A stretch of DNA of 13,316 nucleotides from Tyzzerella sp. UBA1042 (lineage in GTDB: Bacteria > Bacillota > Clostridia > Lachnospirales > Anaerotignaceae), in assembly GCA_002316675.1 (NCBI GenBank), contig DCDZ01000001.1, positions 60,653 to 73,968 on the forward strand, read 5' to 3'. Below are positions 6,136-13,316 of the stretch, piece by piece. How positions within the stretch are numbered: the first letter of the stretch is position 1; each line of letters begins with the position of its first letter. A program made the translations under genes and the position numbers. Under the pieces are notes generated by a model. The model was not told the DNA's origin. It worked only from the letters and a program-made list of their open reading frames with translations, and ran no database searches.

Positions 6136-6218
6136 ACCTACTTTTCAGGCTGCAAAAATTATGTACAGTGATAACACCCCAATCAAAAGCATTTTCCCCA
6201 TGTTCTTTGACCTCTTTT

Positions 6219-6265
6219 AAAAAATGCTGAAAAATATCTTACCCGATTATTTTTCAGCATTTTTC
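6219..6265 (-). terminator. Terminator of the dpaAB operon
   Basis: On the minus strand AAATGCTGAAAAATA pairs with TATTTTTCAGCATTT over about 15 bp around a short loop and is followed by further T residues. It starts about 25 bp past the dpaB stop. The arms are A/T-rich but long and exact, and the surrounding A and T runs make it potentially bidirectional. Confidence 0.75.
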
Positions 6266-6287
6266 ATGGGCTTACCTCAACCCCTTT

Positions 6288-6869
6288 TTACTGAAGCAGG
6301 GGCTGAATCTGCACGCCTTCAAATGCCATCTCTAATGTAGGCACGATAAGTTCTGTTCTGGCAATCATTGATTTTGGTTTCCCTTCATAATTATCCTGCT
6401 GAAAGGGTACGAAATAAATCTCCTTGGTATTCATAAGACAAGCAATGTTTGATAAATTTAAGCCCAGGGCATCGTTGGTAGAAATGGAAATCACTAAGGG
6501 CTTATTGTTGCGCATATGAGCCTTAGCAGCCATAAGCACAGAAGTATCCGTGATGCCGTTGCTCAATTTCGCAATGGTATTGCCTGTGCAAGGTGCAATA
6601 ATCAAAATATCCAGCTTACCTTCCGGGCCAAGGGGCTCCGCATCCACGATGGTTAATACCGGCCCATTGCCCGTAATTTCTTCCACCTCTTTCAAAAATG
6701 CCGATGCCGTGCCAAATCTCGTATCCATGGTTGCGGCATTGGTTGAAAGAATGGGAATGACGTTTGCCCCCTCCAGCTTTAACCGCTTTAGTTCTATAAT
6801 AATTTTATCAAACGTACAAAAAGAACCTGTAATTGCAAAACCTACATTCTTCCCTTCTAATTTCATCAT
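6288..6869 (-). CDS. dpaB: Dipicolinate synthase subunit B (SpoVFB)
   Basis: DpaB is the flavoprotein-like partner of DpaA. Together they make dipicolinic acid from a lysine-pathway intermediate in the mother cell, for transfer into the forespore. The 193-residue protein starts with a nucleotide-binding strand-loop GFAITGSFCTF (10-20). It contains LIIAPCTGNTIAKLSNGITD, a pattern of the flavoprotein/PPC-decarboxylase-like fold, then KPLVISISTNDALG. The length matches SpoVFB of Bacillus (about 200). The ATG at 6869 has AGGAGG 5 bp upstream; a second ATG at 6866 would also be usable. It starts 9 bp after dpaA and ends at a terminator, so no aspartate-pathway genes (asd, dapG) follow as they do in B. 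subtilis. No missing motif was noticed. Confidence 0.95.
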   Translation of the reverse strand: MMKLEGKNVGFAITGSFCTFDKIIIELKRLKLEGANVIPILSTNAATMDTRFGTASAFLKEVEEITGNGPVLTIVDAEPLGPEGKLDILIIAPCTGNTIAKLSNGITDTSVLMAAKAHMRNNKPLVISISTNDALGLNLSNIACLMNTKEIYFVPFQQDNYEGKPKSMIARTELIVPTLEMAFEGVQIQPLLQ

Positions 6870-6878
6870 AAATTCCTC

Positions 6879-7748
6879 CTACTCCCCTTGCAATGAGGAC
6901 ACAATGCTGCCCAATAAAATTTCCGCACTGGTCTTTGGTGAAAATCTTCCGGGAATCCCAAGGGATAATTTCCCTAAAATCCCCTTTTCTGCGCAAGCTT
7001 TAAAGTCTGTGCCTCCCGGTGCAGAGGCAATATCAATAATCACGGCATGGGGGCTGACCAGTTGAATCATTTTTTCATCCAACACCATGGAGGGGATGGT
7101 ATTAAAAATAAACTGGACCCTCGGAATTGCGGAATGCAATTCTTCCAAAGGAATGCCCAAATAGCCTTCTTCTGTTGCTTCCCTACAGGCAGCTTTCTTT
7201 CTTGCCCCAATCATCACCTTGGCATCGAGCCCTTGCAGCCGCTTGGCAATGGCTTTTGCGCATCTGCCATAGCCCAAAACAAGGCAAGGCTCCCGATTTA
7301 TATTTTGCGTGCTTAGGGTAATGGCTTCCGCAATGGCGCCCTCTGCGGTGGTAATGGCATTTTCAAGGGCAACTTCCTCCATCTGCATAAAATCAAAGCA
7401 CATTACATTTTTCTCCTCCGCGCCTTCCATGACAGAAGAAGCAATGTTTCCCCCAAACAAAATTGTATTTTTCTTTAGATGCCCGATCAAGTCTGATAAT
7501 AAAATCTCCGTTCCCTCTTTTGTCAGCAAATGGGTTCCGTCCTTCGTAAAGGGTACCGGCGTCACAATAATATCCGCTCCGTCCACTGCCTCTTCCAAGG
7601 AACGGGGGAGTTCTATTCCCTTTAGGCGTTCTGCACCGTCTAAGGCATAGGCCCTTACCTGAAAAAAGATGGCCTTTAACATATCCGCCAAATAAAGGAG
7701 TCTTTGATCTCCGCCAAGCACCAAAATTGTTTTTTCAGAATATTCCAT
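6879..7748 (-). CDS. dpaA: Dipicolinate synthase subunit A (SpoVFA)
   Basis: DpaA is the NAD(P)-dependent oxidoreductase-like subunit of dipicolinate synthase, made in the mother cell during spore maturation. From the chosen start it has 289 residues, close to Bacillus SpoVFA (297). The N-terminal domain begins with ILVLGGDQRLLYLADML. A Rossmann fold follows with VLGYGRCAKAIAKRL (GxGxxA near 159-164), then IFNTIPSMVL and IIDIASAPGGTDF, both typical of the family. The open frame runs up to 7886, but the extra 46 codons cross a predicted promoter and part of the sbcC terminator hairpin and do not look like protein. The ATG at 7748 with GGGGGCGG upstream is therefore preferred. It forms a two-gene operon with dpaB. 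A sigma-K-like promoter at 7770-7799 fits the known timing of this enzyme. Confidence 0.95.
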   Translation of the reverse strand: MEYSEKTILVLGGDQRLLYLADMLKAIFFQVRAYALDGAERLKGIELPRSLEEAVDGADIIVTPVPFTKDGTHLLTKEGTEILLSDLIGHLKKNTILFGGNIASSVMEGAEEKNVMCFDFMQMEEVALENAITTAEGAIAEAITLSTQNINREPCLVLGYGRCAKAIAKRLQGLDAKVMIGARKKAACREATEEGYLGIPLEELHSAIPRVQFIFNTIPSMVLDEKMIQLVSPHAVIIDIASAPGGTDFKACAEKGILGKLSLGIPGRFSPKTSAEILLGSIVSSLQGE

Positions 7749-7769
7749 TTTTCCGCCCCCTATCCATAT

Positions 7770-7799
7770 TAAAATATGCATATCAAAAAATCCTGTGTT
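7770..7799 (-). promoter_or_regulatory. Probable sigma-K promoter of dpaAB
   Basis: On the minus strand the -10 GCATATTTTA (7770-7779) fits the sigma-K consensus GCATAnnnTA exactly. AACA (7796-7799) fits the -35 mACm, with 17 bp between AACA and CATA. The start would fall near 7763, leaving room for the Shine-Dalgarno before the ATG at 7748. Sigma-E has a related -10, so that is the main alternative. In B. subtilis spoVF is known to be sigma-K dependent. Confidence 0.65.
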
Positions 7800-7839
7800 T
7801 GTCCTCTTACAGGCTAGGCTTATCCGCCGGTTTTTGCAT

Positions 7840-7874
7840 AAAAAAACAGCAGGTCTTCTTGTAAACACCTGCCG
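7840..7874 (-). terminator. Terminator of the sbcDC operon
   Basis: On the minus strand CGGCAGGT pairs with ACCTGCTG (one G-U pair) around a 12-nt loop, followed by seven T (7840-7846). It lies about 18 bp past the sbcC stop. A T run on the other side (7875-7879) could allow use in both directions. Confidence 0.85.
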
Positions 7875-7892
7875 TTTTTCTTTCATTTTGCC

Positions 7893-10800
7893 TTATGCAA
7901 ACACTTCCACAGTGCTGCCCATAGGACTGTGCCCAACCACGATTTTCTTTTCTATATTTTCCTTGAGCTCTGTAATATGAGAAATGATGCCTACCAATCT
8001 GCTGCCATAAGAGAGTTTCTGCAAAACTCTGACGGCCTGCTCTCTGGAATGCTCATCCAATGCGCCGAAGCCTTCGTCAATAAACATGGCATCAATCTGC
8101 ACACCGCCCGCATAGCTTTGGATAACATCAGAAAGACCCAAAGCCAAGGATAGGGAAGCCTGAAAGGCCTCGCCCCCGGAAAGGGATTTTACAGAACGGC
8201 TTTTTCCTGTATAATAATCTAGGACTTCCATTTCCAAACCGCTCTGACTGCGTTTATCGGATGCATTTTCCGCCCGCAGCAGACGATATCTGCCCTCAGT
8301 CATTTCGCTCAGGCGCATATTTGCGGCACGCAAAACACGGTCGAAATAAAATCCCTGCACAAAGGATTCAAAAGTGATTTTATCCCTTCCGGAAAGCTCT
8401 CCGTTTGCTGTTTTGGAAAGCTCCAGAATGGGCAAATACTCCTGCTCCAGCCGCTGCCGTTGTTTCAGCTCTTCCTTCCCTTGCTGCAAAGCACGCTCCT
8501 TCATGGCCAAAGTGCCGCTTAAAGTCCCCAGTCTGTCATCCAGCCCATTGATCTGCACCGCAGCAGCATTTTTTTCCGCCGTAAGCTTTTCAATGTCTGT
8601 TTTGACCAGCGTTTCTTTCTCTTCCTGAAAGTGTTGCACAAAGTTTTCCAATTGGCTCATTTTGCGAAAAAACAGTTGTATCTCTTCTTCTTCCCTCTCC
8701 AAAGCCTCTCTGGATTGGGGCAGAAGCAAACGGTATTCCTCCTCCGATGCAAAGCCCTTTTCTTTCAAAACGGACTGCACTGCCTCCAAAGCTGTTGTCA
8801 CACGCTTTTTCCCTTGCCTTGCAAGATTCTGTCCTTCCTCCAAACGAGTTTTCAGCCTTTCCACCTCTTCTTTTTTCTCATTGTAAGCTGTAACCACGCG
8901 TTTATATTCCTTTTCCGCCCCATCAATATAGCGTTGCAGGGTATCTATTGCTTTTTTTGCATCCTCTGCCGTTATATTTTTTTCCAGCCGCTCCTCCAGT
9001 GCCGAGAGCTCCCCCTGAAATAGGCTATTTTTCTCTGCACTTTTCTTGAGGCGCTCTTTTACCGACTCCAGCTCTGCTTTTTTCTTTTCCAGCTGCTTTC
9101 TTTTTGTTTCCGCCTGTTCCTCAAGCCTTGCAAGGGCCGCCATTTTTTCTTGATTTTCTTTCTCTGCCTGCCCCAAGGCCATGCCTTCTTTTTTGATTTC
9201 GTTCAAAACGGTGGGAACGGTTTCTTCCGTGGCAAATTCCTCAGTGCAAGCTTTGAGAATAGCTTCTTTTTGCATACCGCATCTGCCAGAAAGCTCCTTC
9301 CCCTTAGCGGCAAGCTTTTGCAAAGCGGTATATGCTGTCTCCTCTTGGTTTTTTGATGCCTTCCAGTCTTTCTCCGTGGGTGCCGTGAGGGATAACATAG
9401 CTTTGTGAGGATGCTCCGTAGCACCGCAAACAGGGCACGCTTCCCCCTCCTGCAAGCTTTGCGCTAAAATACCTGCTTGCTCCGCCAAATAAGCCCCTTC
9501 CACCTCTTCACGGTGGTGCCTTGCTTTTCTCCATGCAAGCTCCCCTTTTTTATATTCCTTGCGCAGCAATTCCAAGGTATGCTCATCCTGCTTTAAGGCA
9601 GCCTGCATTGCCGTTATTTTCATTATGCGCCCTGTGCGCTCTGCTAAGGCCTGTTTTGTCTGCGCCATAACCAGCTGCGCTTTCTCCAAGGCAGACCTTT
9701 CTTCAAGATGTACCAGCAATTCGGCTATGGATTGCTCTAGGGCGGCTATTTCCTTTTGTATAGTATCAATTACAATCTCCAAGTGCTTTTTTTCATCTAA
9801 AAGGCGCAGACGTTGGCTCACGATTTCTTCTTTTCTGGCATATGCCGCAAAATCTTTTTCCAATTGGCGCAGGCGAATCCTTTCCTCATTCAATTTTGGC
9901 TGTTCCGCTTCCTGCTTTTTCTGCTCCTCTTCCAGTGCCTGCAAAACAGGCTGCAGTATGTGCAGCCGCTTTGTAAAAGCCTCATTTTGTGTTTCGGTTT
10001 CTTCCAAGCCCTCTTGTTCCCGCTGCAATGCGTTCGCCAAGGGCGCCACATAATCCAAAGCGGTTCTTTGCTTCAGCAGAAAGCTTTGCTTCTCTGTTTT
10101 TGCTTCTTTTTGCTCTAGCAGCAAGCTGAATTCCTTTTTTGCTTCTTCTAATTCGGCAATGCGTTTATTATTCCATTCTCCCCTGCTGATATGGCTCGTC
10201 AGTTCCTGCATATGATTGGAAAGGCCTGCTCTTTCTTCCTTGATGCGGATAAACTCCTTTTGCTCTGCTGTAAACAGAGCCTCTTCCTTCTCCAAAACAT
10301 CCGCCGCTTGATAAATACCTTGCTTCCCTTCAAGGGCTTCCCCAGAGGAAAGCTGTTTTAAAGCATACAGCAAGCGCTTTTCTCTATCTTCCAAATGCGC
10401 TCGGGCTTCTTTTTCCGCCTCCTTCAGCCTTTGCTGAAATGCGGCAAAAAGATCCGTATGAAACACCTTCCGGAATATGGTGCCTCGTTCACTGCTTTCT
10501 GCATACAAAAGCTTTAAGAATTCTCCTTGGGCAATCATGGCAATTTGCTTAAACTGCTTTGCATCCACCGACAACAGCGCTTCCACGGCTTTTTTCACCT
10601 GAACAAACCCTGTGGCAAGGGTTTCGTCGCCGCAAAACAGGGCTGCTTCGGCATTTTCTGTGGTCATTCCCTCACCGCTTTTTTTCGGTCTGCGGTAGGC
10701 AGGATTTCGCAGAATACGATATACCTCTCCTTTGTGCAAAAACTCCAAGGCAACATAGGTTTTTGTGCCTGGGGCGGCAAAATCGCTGCGCACACTATCA

Positions 10801-10988
10801 ATACTGCGGTTGGATCCGCTGGCCTCGCCAAACAATGCAAAGCAAATTGCATCGAATATGGTAGTCTTTCCCGCACCGGTATCGCCGCTGACAAGGAACA
10901 GACCCCCTTCCCCCAATTTTGCAAAGGGGATATCCACCTTTTCGGCAAAAGGCCCAAAGGCGGAAATGGTTAAATGTGTTGGCTTCAT
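7893..10988 (-). CDS. sbcC: Exonuclease SbcCD, ATPase subunit SbcC
   Basis: SbcC is the SMC-like ATPase of the SbcCD (Rad50-Mre11 type) nuclease, which opens and trims hairpins, blocked ends and palindromic DNA. The 1031-residue chain has Walker A GDTGAGKT (35-42) in the N-terminal head, followed by long coiled coils rich in Glu/Lys/Leu/Gln. In the middle is a zinc hook CPVC (C518, C521), through which two SbcC molecules join. The returning coiled coil leads to the C-terminal head, with signature SLSGGE (935-940), Walker B MFIDEGFGALD (968-978) and the H-loop His in IISH (about 1004). Length and domain order are normal for the family. Its ATG overlaps the sbcD stop by 4 bp (ATGA), so translation is probably coupled. 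It is the last gene of its operon, followed by a strong terminator. Confidence 0.97.
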   Translation of the reverse strand: MKPTHLTISAFGPFAEKVDIPFAKLGEGGLFLVSGDTGAGKTTIFDAICFALFGEASGSNRSIDSVRSDFAAPGTKTYVALEFLHKGEVYRILRNPAYRRPKKSGEGMTTENAEAALFCGDETLATGFVQVKKAVEALLSVDAKQFKQIAMIAQGEFLKLLYAESSERGTIFRKVFHTDLFAAFQQRLKEAEKEARAHLEDREKRLLYALKQLSSGEALEGKQGIYQAADVLEKEEALFTAEQKEFIRIKEERAGLSNHMQELTSHISRGEWNNKRIAELEEAKKEFSLLLEQKEAKTEKQSFLLKQRTALDYVAPLANALQREQEGLEETETQNEAFTKRLHILQPVLQALEEEQKKQEAEQPKLNEERIRLRQLEKDFAAYARKEEIVSQRLRLLDEKKHLEIVIDTIQKEIAALEQSIAELLVHLEERSALEKAQLVMAQTKQALAERTGRIMKITAMQAALKQDEHTLELLRKEYKKGELAWRKARHHREEVEGAYLAEQAGILAQSLQEGEACPVCGATEHPHKAMLSLTAPTEKDWKASKNQEETAYTALQKLAAKGKELSGRCGMQKEAILKACTEEFATEETVPTVLNEIKKEGMALGQAEKENQEKMAALARLEEQAETKRKQLEKKKAELESVKERLKKSAEKNSLFQGELSALEERLEKNITAEDAKKAIDTLQRYIDGAEKEYKRVVTAYNEKKEEVERLKTRLEEGQNLARQGKKRVTTALEAVQSVLKEKGFASEEEYRLLLPQSREALEREEEEIQLFFRKMSQLENFVQHFQEEKETLVKTDIEKLTAEKNAAAVQINGLDDRLGTLSGTLAMKERALQQGKEELKQRQRLEQEYLPILELSKTANGELSGRDKITFESFVQGFYFDRVLRAANMRLSEMTEGRYRLLRAENASDKRSQSGLEMEVLDYYTGKSRSVKSLSGGEAFQASLSLALGLSDVIQSYAGGVQIDAMFIDEGFGALDEHSREQAVRVLQKLSYGSRLVGIISHITELKENIEKKIVVGHSPMGSTVEVFA

Positions 10989-12115
10989 TCTCCTTCACCC
11001 CCCATTTCTCCCCATATCTTTTTCACTGCCTTTTCTTGCAAATCATCTATTTCTCTATCATTTTGACGCCGAAAAAATAAGCTGAACAACTCCTGGGGAG
11101 AGGTCTCCTCCGCTGAAAATAACCGTTCCTTTTCCTGCCGTGCTTGCCCCTCCAGCTCCATGGTCATTAAATTGGGGTATACAAAGCGCAGCTGCCCTAA
11201 GGGGTCATTCAAAGCGGCTTGATCTGTAAGAATTGCCCGAATATAATCCTCTGAGCCCCCTTGAGTGCGGGCGGCTTCCAATAAGCCTTGTAAAGGCCCT
11301 TTGATCTCCCGGAGGGGACGCTTTGGAATCAACGGCAGAAACCCAATTTTTATATTGCCTTTCTCCTTAAATTCCACTAGCGTAATTCTTTTTTCCCGGC
11401 GAATTTCGGAAAAAGAATAGGCCAAAGGCGATCCGGCGTAGCGTATTTCTTCCCTGCCGATTTTTTGCGGGCTATGCAAATGCCCCAAAGCAACATAGTC
11501 GAATTCAAAAAAAACACTGGCATCCACCGCATCCACACCGCCCAGAGAATCGGTTTCGGAATCACTGCGTTCCGCCTCGCCCCGCCATGTTACAAATTGA
11601 TGGGCCAACAGAATATTTCTTCGCTTCTTATCTTGTGGTGCCGACGCCAAAACCAACGCCACCGCTTTTTCATAAGAAGGGATGTCCTCTTCAAAATAGG
11701 GGCTCACCAAAGCGGGCTTTACAAACGGCAAGAGGAATATCTCCAGTTCGCCAAAATCATCTTCCATGACAATAGAGTTTAAAGCACCGTCGTAGCATCC
11801 GCAAATATGAATATGATTTTCTTGAAATAAATTCCTTCCAAAATCCAACCTCTGGGGTGAATCGTGGTTTCCGGCAATCATAAAAACGGCAATTTTTTGC
11901 TTGGACAGCTCCGTCAAAAACCCATCCAACAGGCGCACTGCTTCCACCGGAGGAATGCCTTTATCATAGACATCTCCGGAAATAAAAATGCCGTCTATCT
12001 TCTCTTGCTCCGCCTTTTCTAAAATTTGAGCAAGAATATATTTTTGATCCTCTATCATGGAAAAGTCATATATTTTCTTTCCCAGATGAAGGTCTCCCAA
12101 ATGAAAAAACTTCAT
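10985..12115 (-). CDS. sbcD: Exonuclease SbcCD, nuclease subunit SbcD
   Basis: SbcD is the Mre11-like metallophosphoesterase that carries the nuclease activity of SbcCD and needs SbcC for ATP-dependent action. The 376-residue protein has every phosphoesterase motif: GDLHLG (D8, H10), GDVYD (D48), GNHD (N83-H84-D85), LLAHQF (H172) and GHLH (H212, H214), which together bind two Mn ions. The C-terminal part (about 270-376) is the less conserved region that contacts SbcC. The ATG at 12115 has AGGAGG 9 bp upstream. It is the first gene of the sbcDC operon, overlapping sbcC by 4 bp. I found no convincing promoter in the 55 bp between the upstream terminator and this gene, so part of its expression may come from readthrough. 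Confidence 0.96.
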   Translation of the reverse strand: MKFFHLGDLHLGKKIYDFSMIEDQKYILAQILEKAEQEKIDGIFISGDVYDKGIPPVEAVRLLDGFLTELSKQKIAVFMIAGNHDSPQRLDFGRNLFQENHIHICGCYDGALNSIVMEDDFGELEIFLLPFVKPALVSPYFEEDIPSYEKAVALVLASAPQDKKRRNILLAHQFVTWRGEAERSDSETDSLGGVDAVDASVFFEFDYVALGHLHSPQKIGREEIRYAGSPLAYSFSEIRREKRITLVEFKEKGNIKIGFLPLIPKRPLREIKGPLQGLLEAARTQGGSEDYIRAILTDQAALNDPLGQLRFVYPNLMTMELEGQARQEKERLFSAEETSPQELFSLFFRRQNDREIDDLQEKAVKKIWGEMGGEGE

Positions 12116-12170
12116 CCACTTTCCCCTCCTTTCTCCGCTCTTTTATAAAAACGTAGTATTTTAGATGCTG

Positions 12171-12198
12171 AAAAGCAGACACCTTATACGATGTCTGC
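12171..12198 (-). terminator. Terminator after the alcohol dehydrogenase gene
   Basis: On the minus strand GCAGACA pairs exactly with TGTCTGC around a 10-nt loop and is followed by TTTT (12171-12174). It lies about 55 bp past the dehydrogenase stop and just upstream of sbcD. The T run is short, so readthrough into sbcDC is possible. Confidence 0.65.
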
Positions 12199-12253
12199 TT
12201 CCTTCCCTAATGGGGACTTCCCGCAGGAAAACATCATTTCTATCTGAAAGAAT

Positions 12254-13297
12254 TTAGTGCTCAAAAGGGGTAATCACCCATTTGATACAGCCCTCCAGTT
12301 TATTTTCAAAAATATCATACCCTTTTATTACATCATTTAAAGGCGCCCGATGGGTAATCAAACAGCTTGTATCAATTTTCTTTGCCTGCACCATTTTCAT
12401 AATATCCTCACAACGGTTGGCATCCACACCGCCGGTTTTAAATACAAGATTTTTTCCATACATTTGGTGTAAAGGCAGTGTCTGCTCTTTTTCATACAAT
12501 GCCACCACAACCACAACCGCATTCGGCCTTGTGAGCTTCCATGCCAGCTGGAAGGTGTTTTCTCCCCCTGCCACTTCAAATACCCGGTCTGCACCACGGC
12601 CATCCGTCAACATGAAAATCTCTTCCTCCACATTCACTTCCGAAGGATTGAAGCAGAAATCAGCCAAGCCCTGTTGCTTCGCCAATGCAAGCCTTTCGTT
12701 ACTGGTATCGATCACAATCACCCTAGCGGGGCTGTAGAGCCGAATACTCATCAGCGTACACAAGCCCGTAGGCCCTGCGCCGATCACCGCAATGGTATCG
12801 GCAGGCTTTAGTTCTCCAATGGCGGCGGCCCAATACCCTGTTGCCAAAATATCTCCATTAAACAGTGCTTCTTCATCGGAAACCCCTTGGGGAATTTGGG
12901 TCAAGCCTTGATCCGCCATGGGAATGCGGGCATACTCTGCCTGTCCGCCGTCAATACAGCAGCCTAATTTCCATCCGCCATGGATACAATTATTGACAAA
13001 ACCCTGTTTACAGAAAAAACATTCTCCGCAAAACGTCTCCACATTCACAGAAACCCGGTCGCCCACATAAAAATGCTTTACTCTGCTGCCCACTTCCGCA
13101 ATCTCTCCCACAAATTCGTGGCCTAAAATTATATTTTCCCTTGCTCTGGGCACAGCGCCATGCTTAATATGTAAATCACTGGAACAAATACTTGCCCTGG
13201 TAACACGCACAATGGCATCCGTTTCCTCTAAAATAACAGGAATCGGCCGATCCTCCAAGCTGACAATGCCATTCCCCTTATATACAACAGCCTTCAT
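12254..13297 (-). CDS. Zinc-dependent medium-chain alcohol dehydrogenase family protein
   Basis: This is an NAD(P)-dependent MDR-type dehydrogenase that interconverts an alcohol or polyol and its aldehyde or ketone. Numbered from the chosen start (347 residues), the catalytic zinc site is C38, H60 and E61 in GHEFVGE, with D149 nearby. The structural zinc lobe is C90, C93, C96 and C104 (CGECFFC...C), all present. The Rossmann motif GAGPTG lies near 173-178. An acidic residue ends the next strand (VIVIDTSNERL), which favours NAD over NADP. The substrate cannot be read from the sequence; sorbitol-, threonine- and secondary-alcohol-type enzymes all share these features. Starts at 13309 and 13300 are possible. 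The ATG at 13297 is preferred because GGGGG lies 5 bp upstream and MKAVVYKG is the usual family start. It is followed by its own terminator, and its upstream context is cut off. Confidence 0.92.
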   Translation of the reverse strand: MKAVVYKGNGIVSLEDRPIPVILEETDAIVRVTRASICSSDLHIKHGAVPRARENIILGHEFVGEIAEVGSRVKHFYVGDRVSVNVETFCGECFFCKQGFVNNCIHGGWKLGCCIDGGQAEYARIPMADQGLTQIPQGVSDEEALFNGDILATGYWAAAIGELKPADTIAVIGAGPTGLCTLMSIRLYSPARVIVIDTSNERLALAKQQGLADFCFNPSEVNVEEEIFMLTDGRGADRVFEVAGGENTFQLAWKLTRPNAVVVVVALYEKEQTLPLHQMYGKNLVFKTGGVDANRCEDIMKMVQAKKIDTSCLITHRAPLNDVIKGYDIFENKLEGCIKWVITPFEH

Positions 13298-13316
13298 CAT
13301 TTCCCCCATCTTCGCC

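Noticed and set aside
6550..7065. A 171-codon plus-strand open frame opposite dpaA and dpaB
   Set aside because: It spans the junction of two well-identified genes on the other strand and shows no recognisable domain or ribosome site.
7749..7886. Upstream extension of dpaA by 46 codons
   Set aside because: The extension crosses the predicted sigma-K promoter and half of the sbcC terminator hairpin, has no family match, and a good Shine-Dalgarno precedes the ATG at 7748.
9559..10053. A 164-codon plus-strand open frame opposite sbcC
   Set aside because: It is antisense to the coiled-coil part of sbcC and is rich in Ser/Cys/Phe as expected from the reverse of Glu/Lys/Ala codons. It has no family resemblance, and sbcC is fully convincing.
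12237..12249. A 13-bp word TTTCTATCTGAAA found both here and at 6078-6090, in two intergenic regions
   Set aside because: A 13-bp exact repeat is expected about once by chance in 13 kb of A/T-rich sequence, and the two contexts (after a stop codon, upstream of a promoter) differ.
1..13316. Search for mobile elements, CRISPR arrays, toxin-antitoxin or defence islands
   Set aside because: No transposase, integrase, spaced repeat array, tRNA or attachment-like repeat was seen. SbcCD and MutS are housekeeping repair proteins and do not by themselves indicate a defence system.

Overview
The window looks like ordinary chromosomal core sequence from a low-to-medium GC, endospore-forming member of the Bacillota, most likely class Clostridia. 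The evidence is a complete dipicolinate synthase pair (dpaAB, needed only in spores), a T-box tRNA-sensing leader, the miaB / YlbF-family / mutS gene order known from Bacillota, A/G-rich Shine-Dalgarno sites and extended -10 promoters. All recognised genes lie on the minus strand, so transcription runs from high to low coordinates. No mobile element, phage gene, CRISPR array, rRNA or tRNA was seen, and the window offers no convincing undescribed multi-gene system.

Read in the direction of transcription: (1) a zinc-dependent medium-chain alcohol dehydrogenase (12254-13297) closed by a hairpin terminator; (2) sbcD and sbcC (10985-12115 and 7893-10988), overlapping by 4 bp and closed by a strong terminator; (3) dpaA and dpaB (6879-7748 and 6288-6869), preceded by a sequence that fits a sigma-K mother-cell promoter and closed by a long hairpin; (4) about 600 bp without a recognised gene (5687-6287), holding a strong vegetative promoter, an inverted repeat, a doubtful 18-codon ORF and a full T-box leader whose specifier triplet reads TGG (Trp); (5) a three-gene ABC importer (lipoprotein, permease, ATPase; 2996-5686) of the TrpXYZ type, ending at a 14-bp-stem terminator; (6) a free-standing ProXp-ala/YbaK-type editing deacylase (2336-2830); (7) miaB and a YlbF-family gene with a four-cysteine tail (320-2161), ending at a terminator; (8) the first 36 codons of mutS (1-110), running off the window edge.

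The genes form separate small units. The best-supported regulatory story is that uncharged tRNA-Trp releases the T-box terminator and turns on a tryptophan importer. Next is the probable sigma-K control of dipicolinate synthesis late in sporulation. SbcCD and MutS are DNA-maintenance proteins, and MiaB and the deacylase act on tRNA quality, but there is no sign that these form one linked system.
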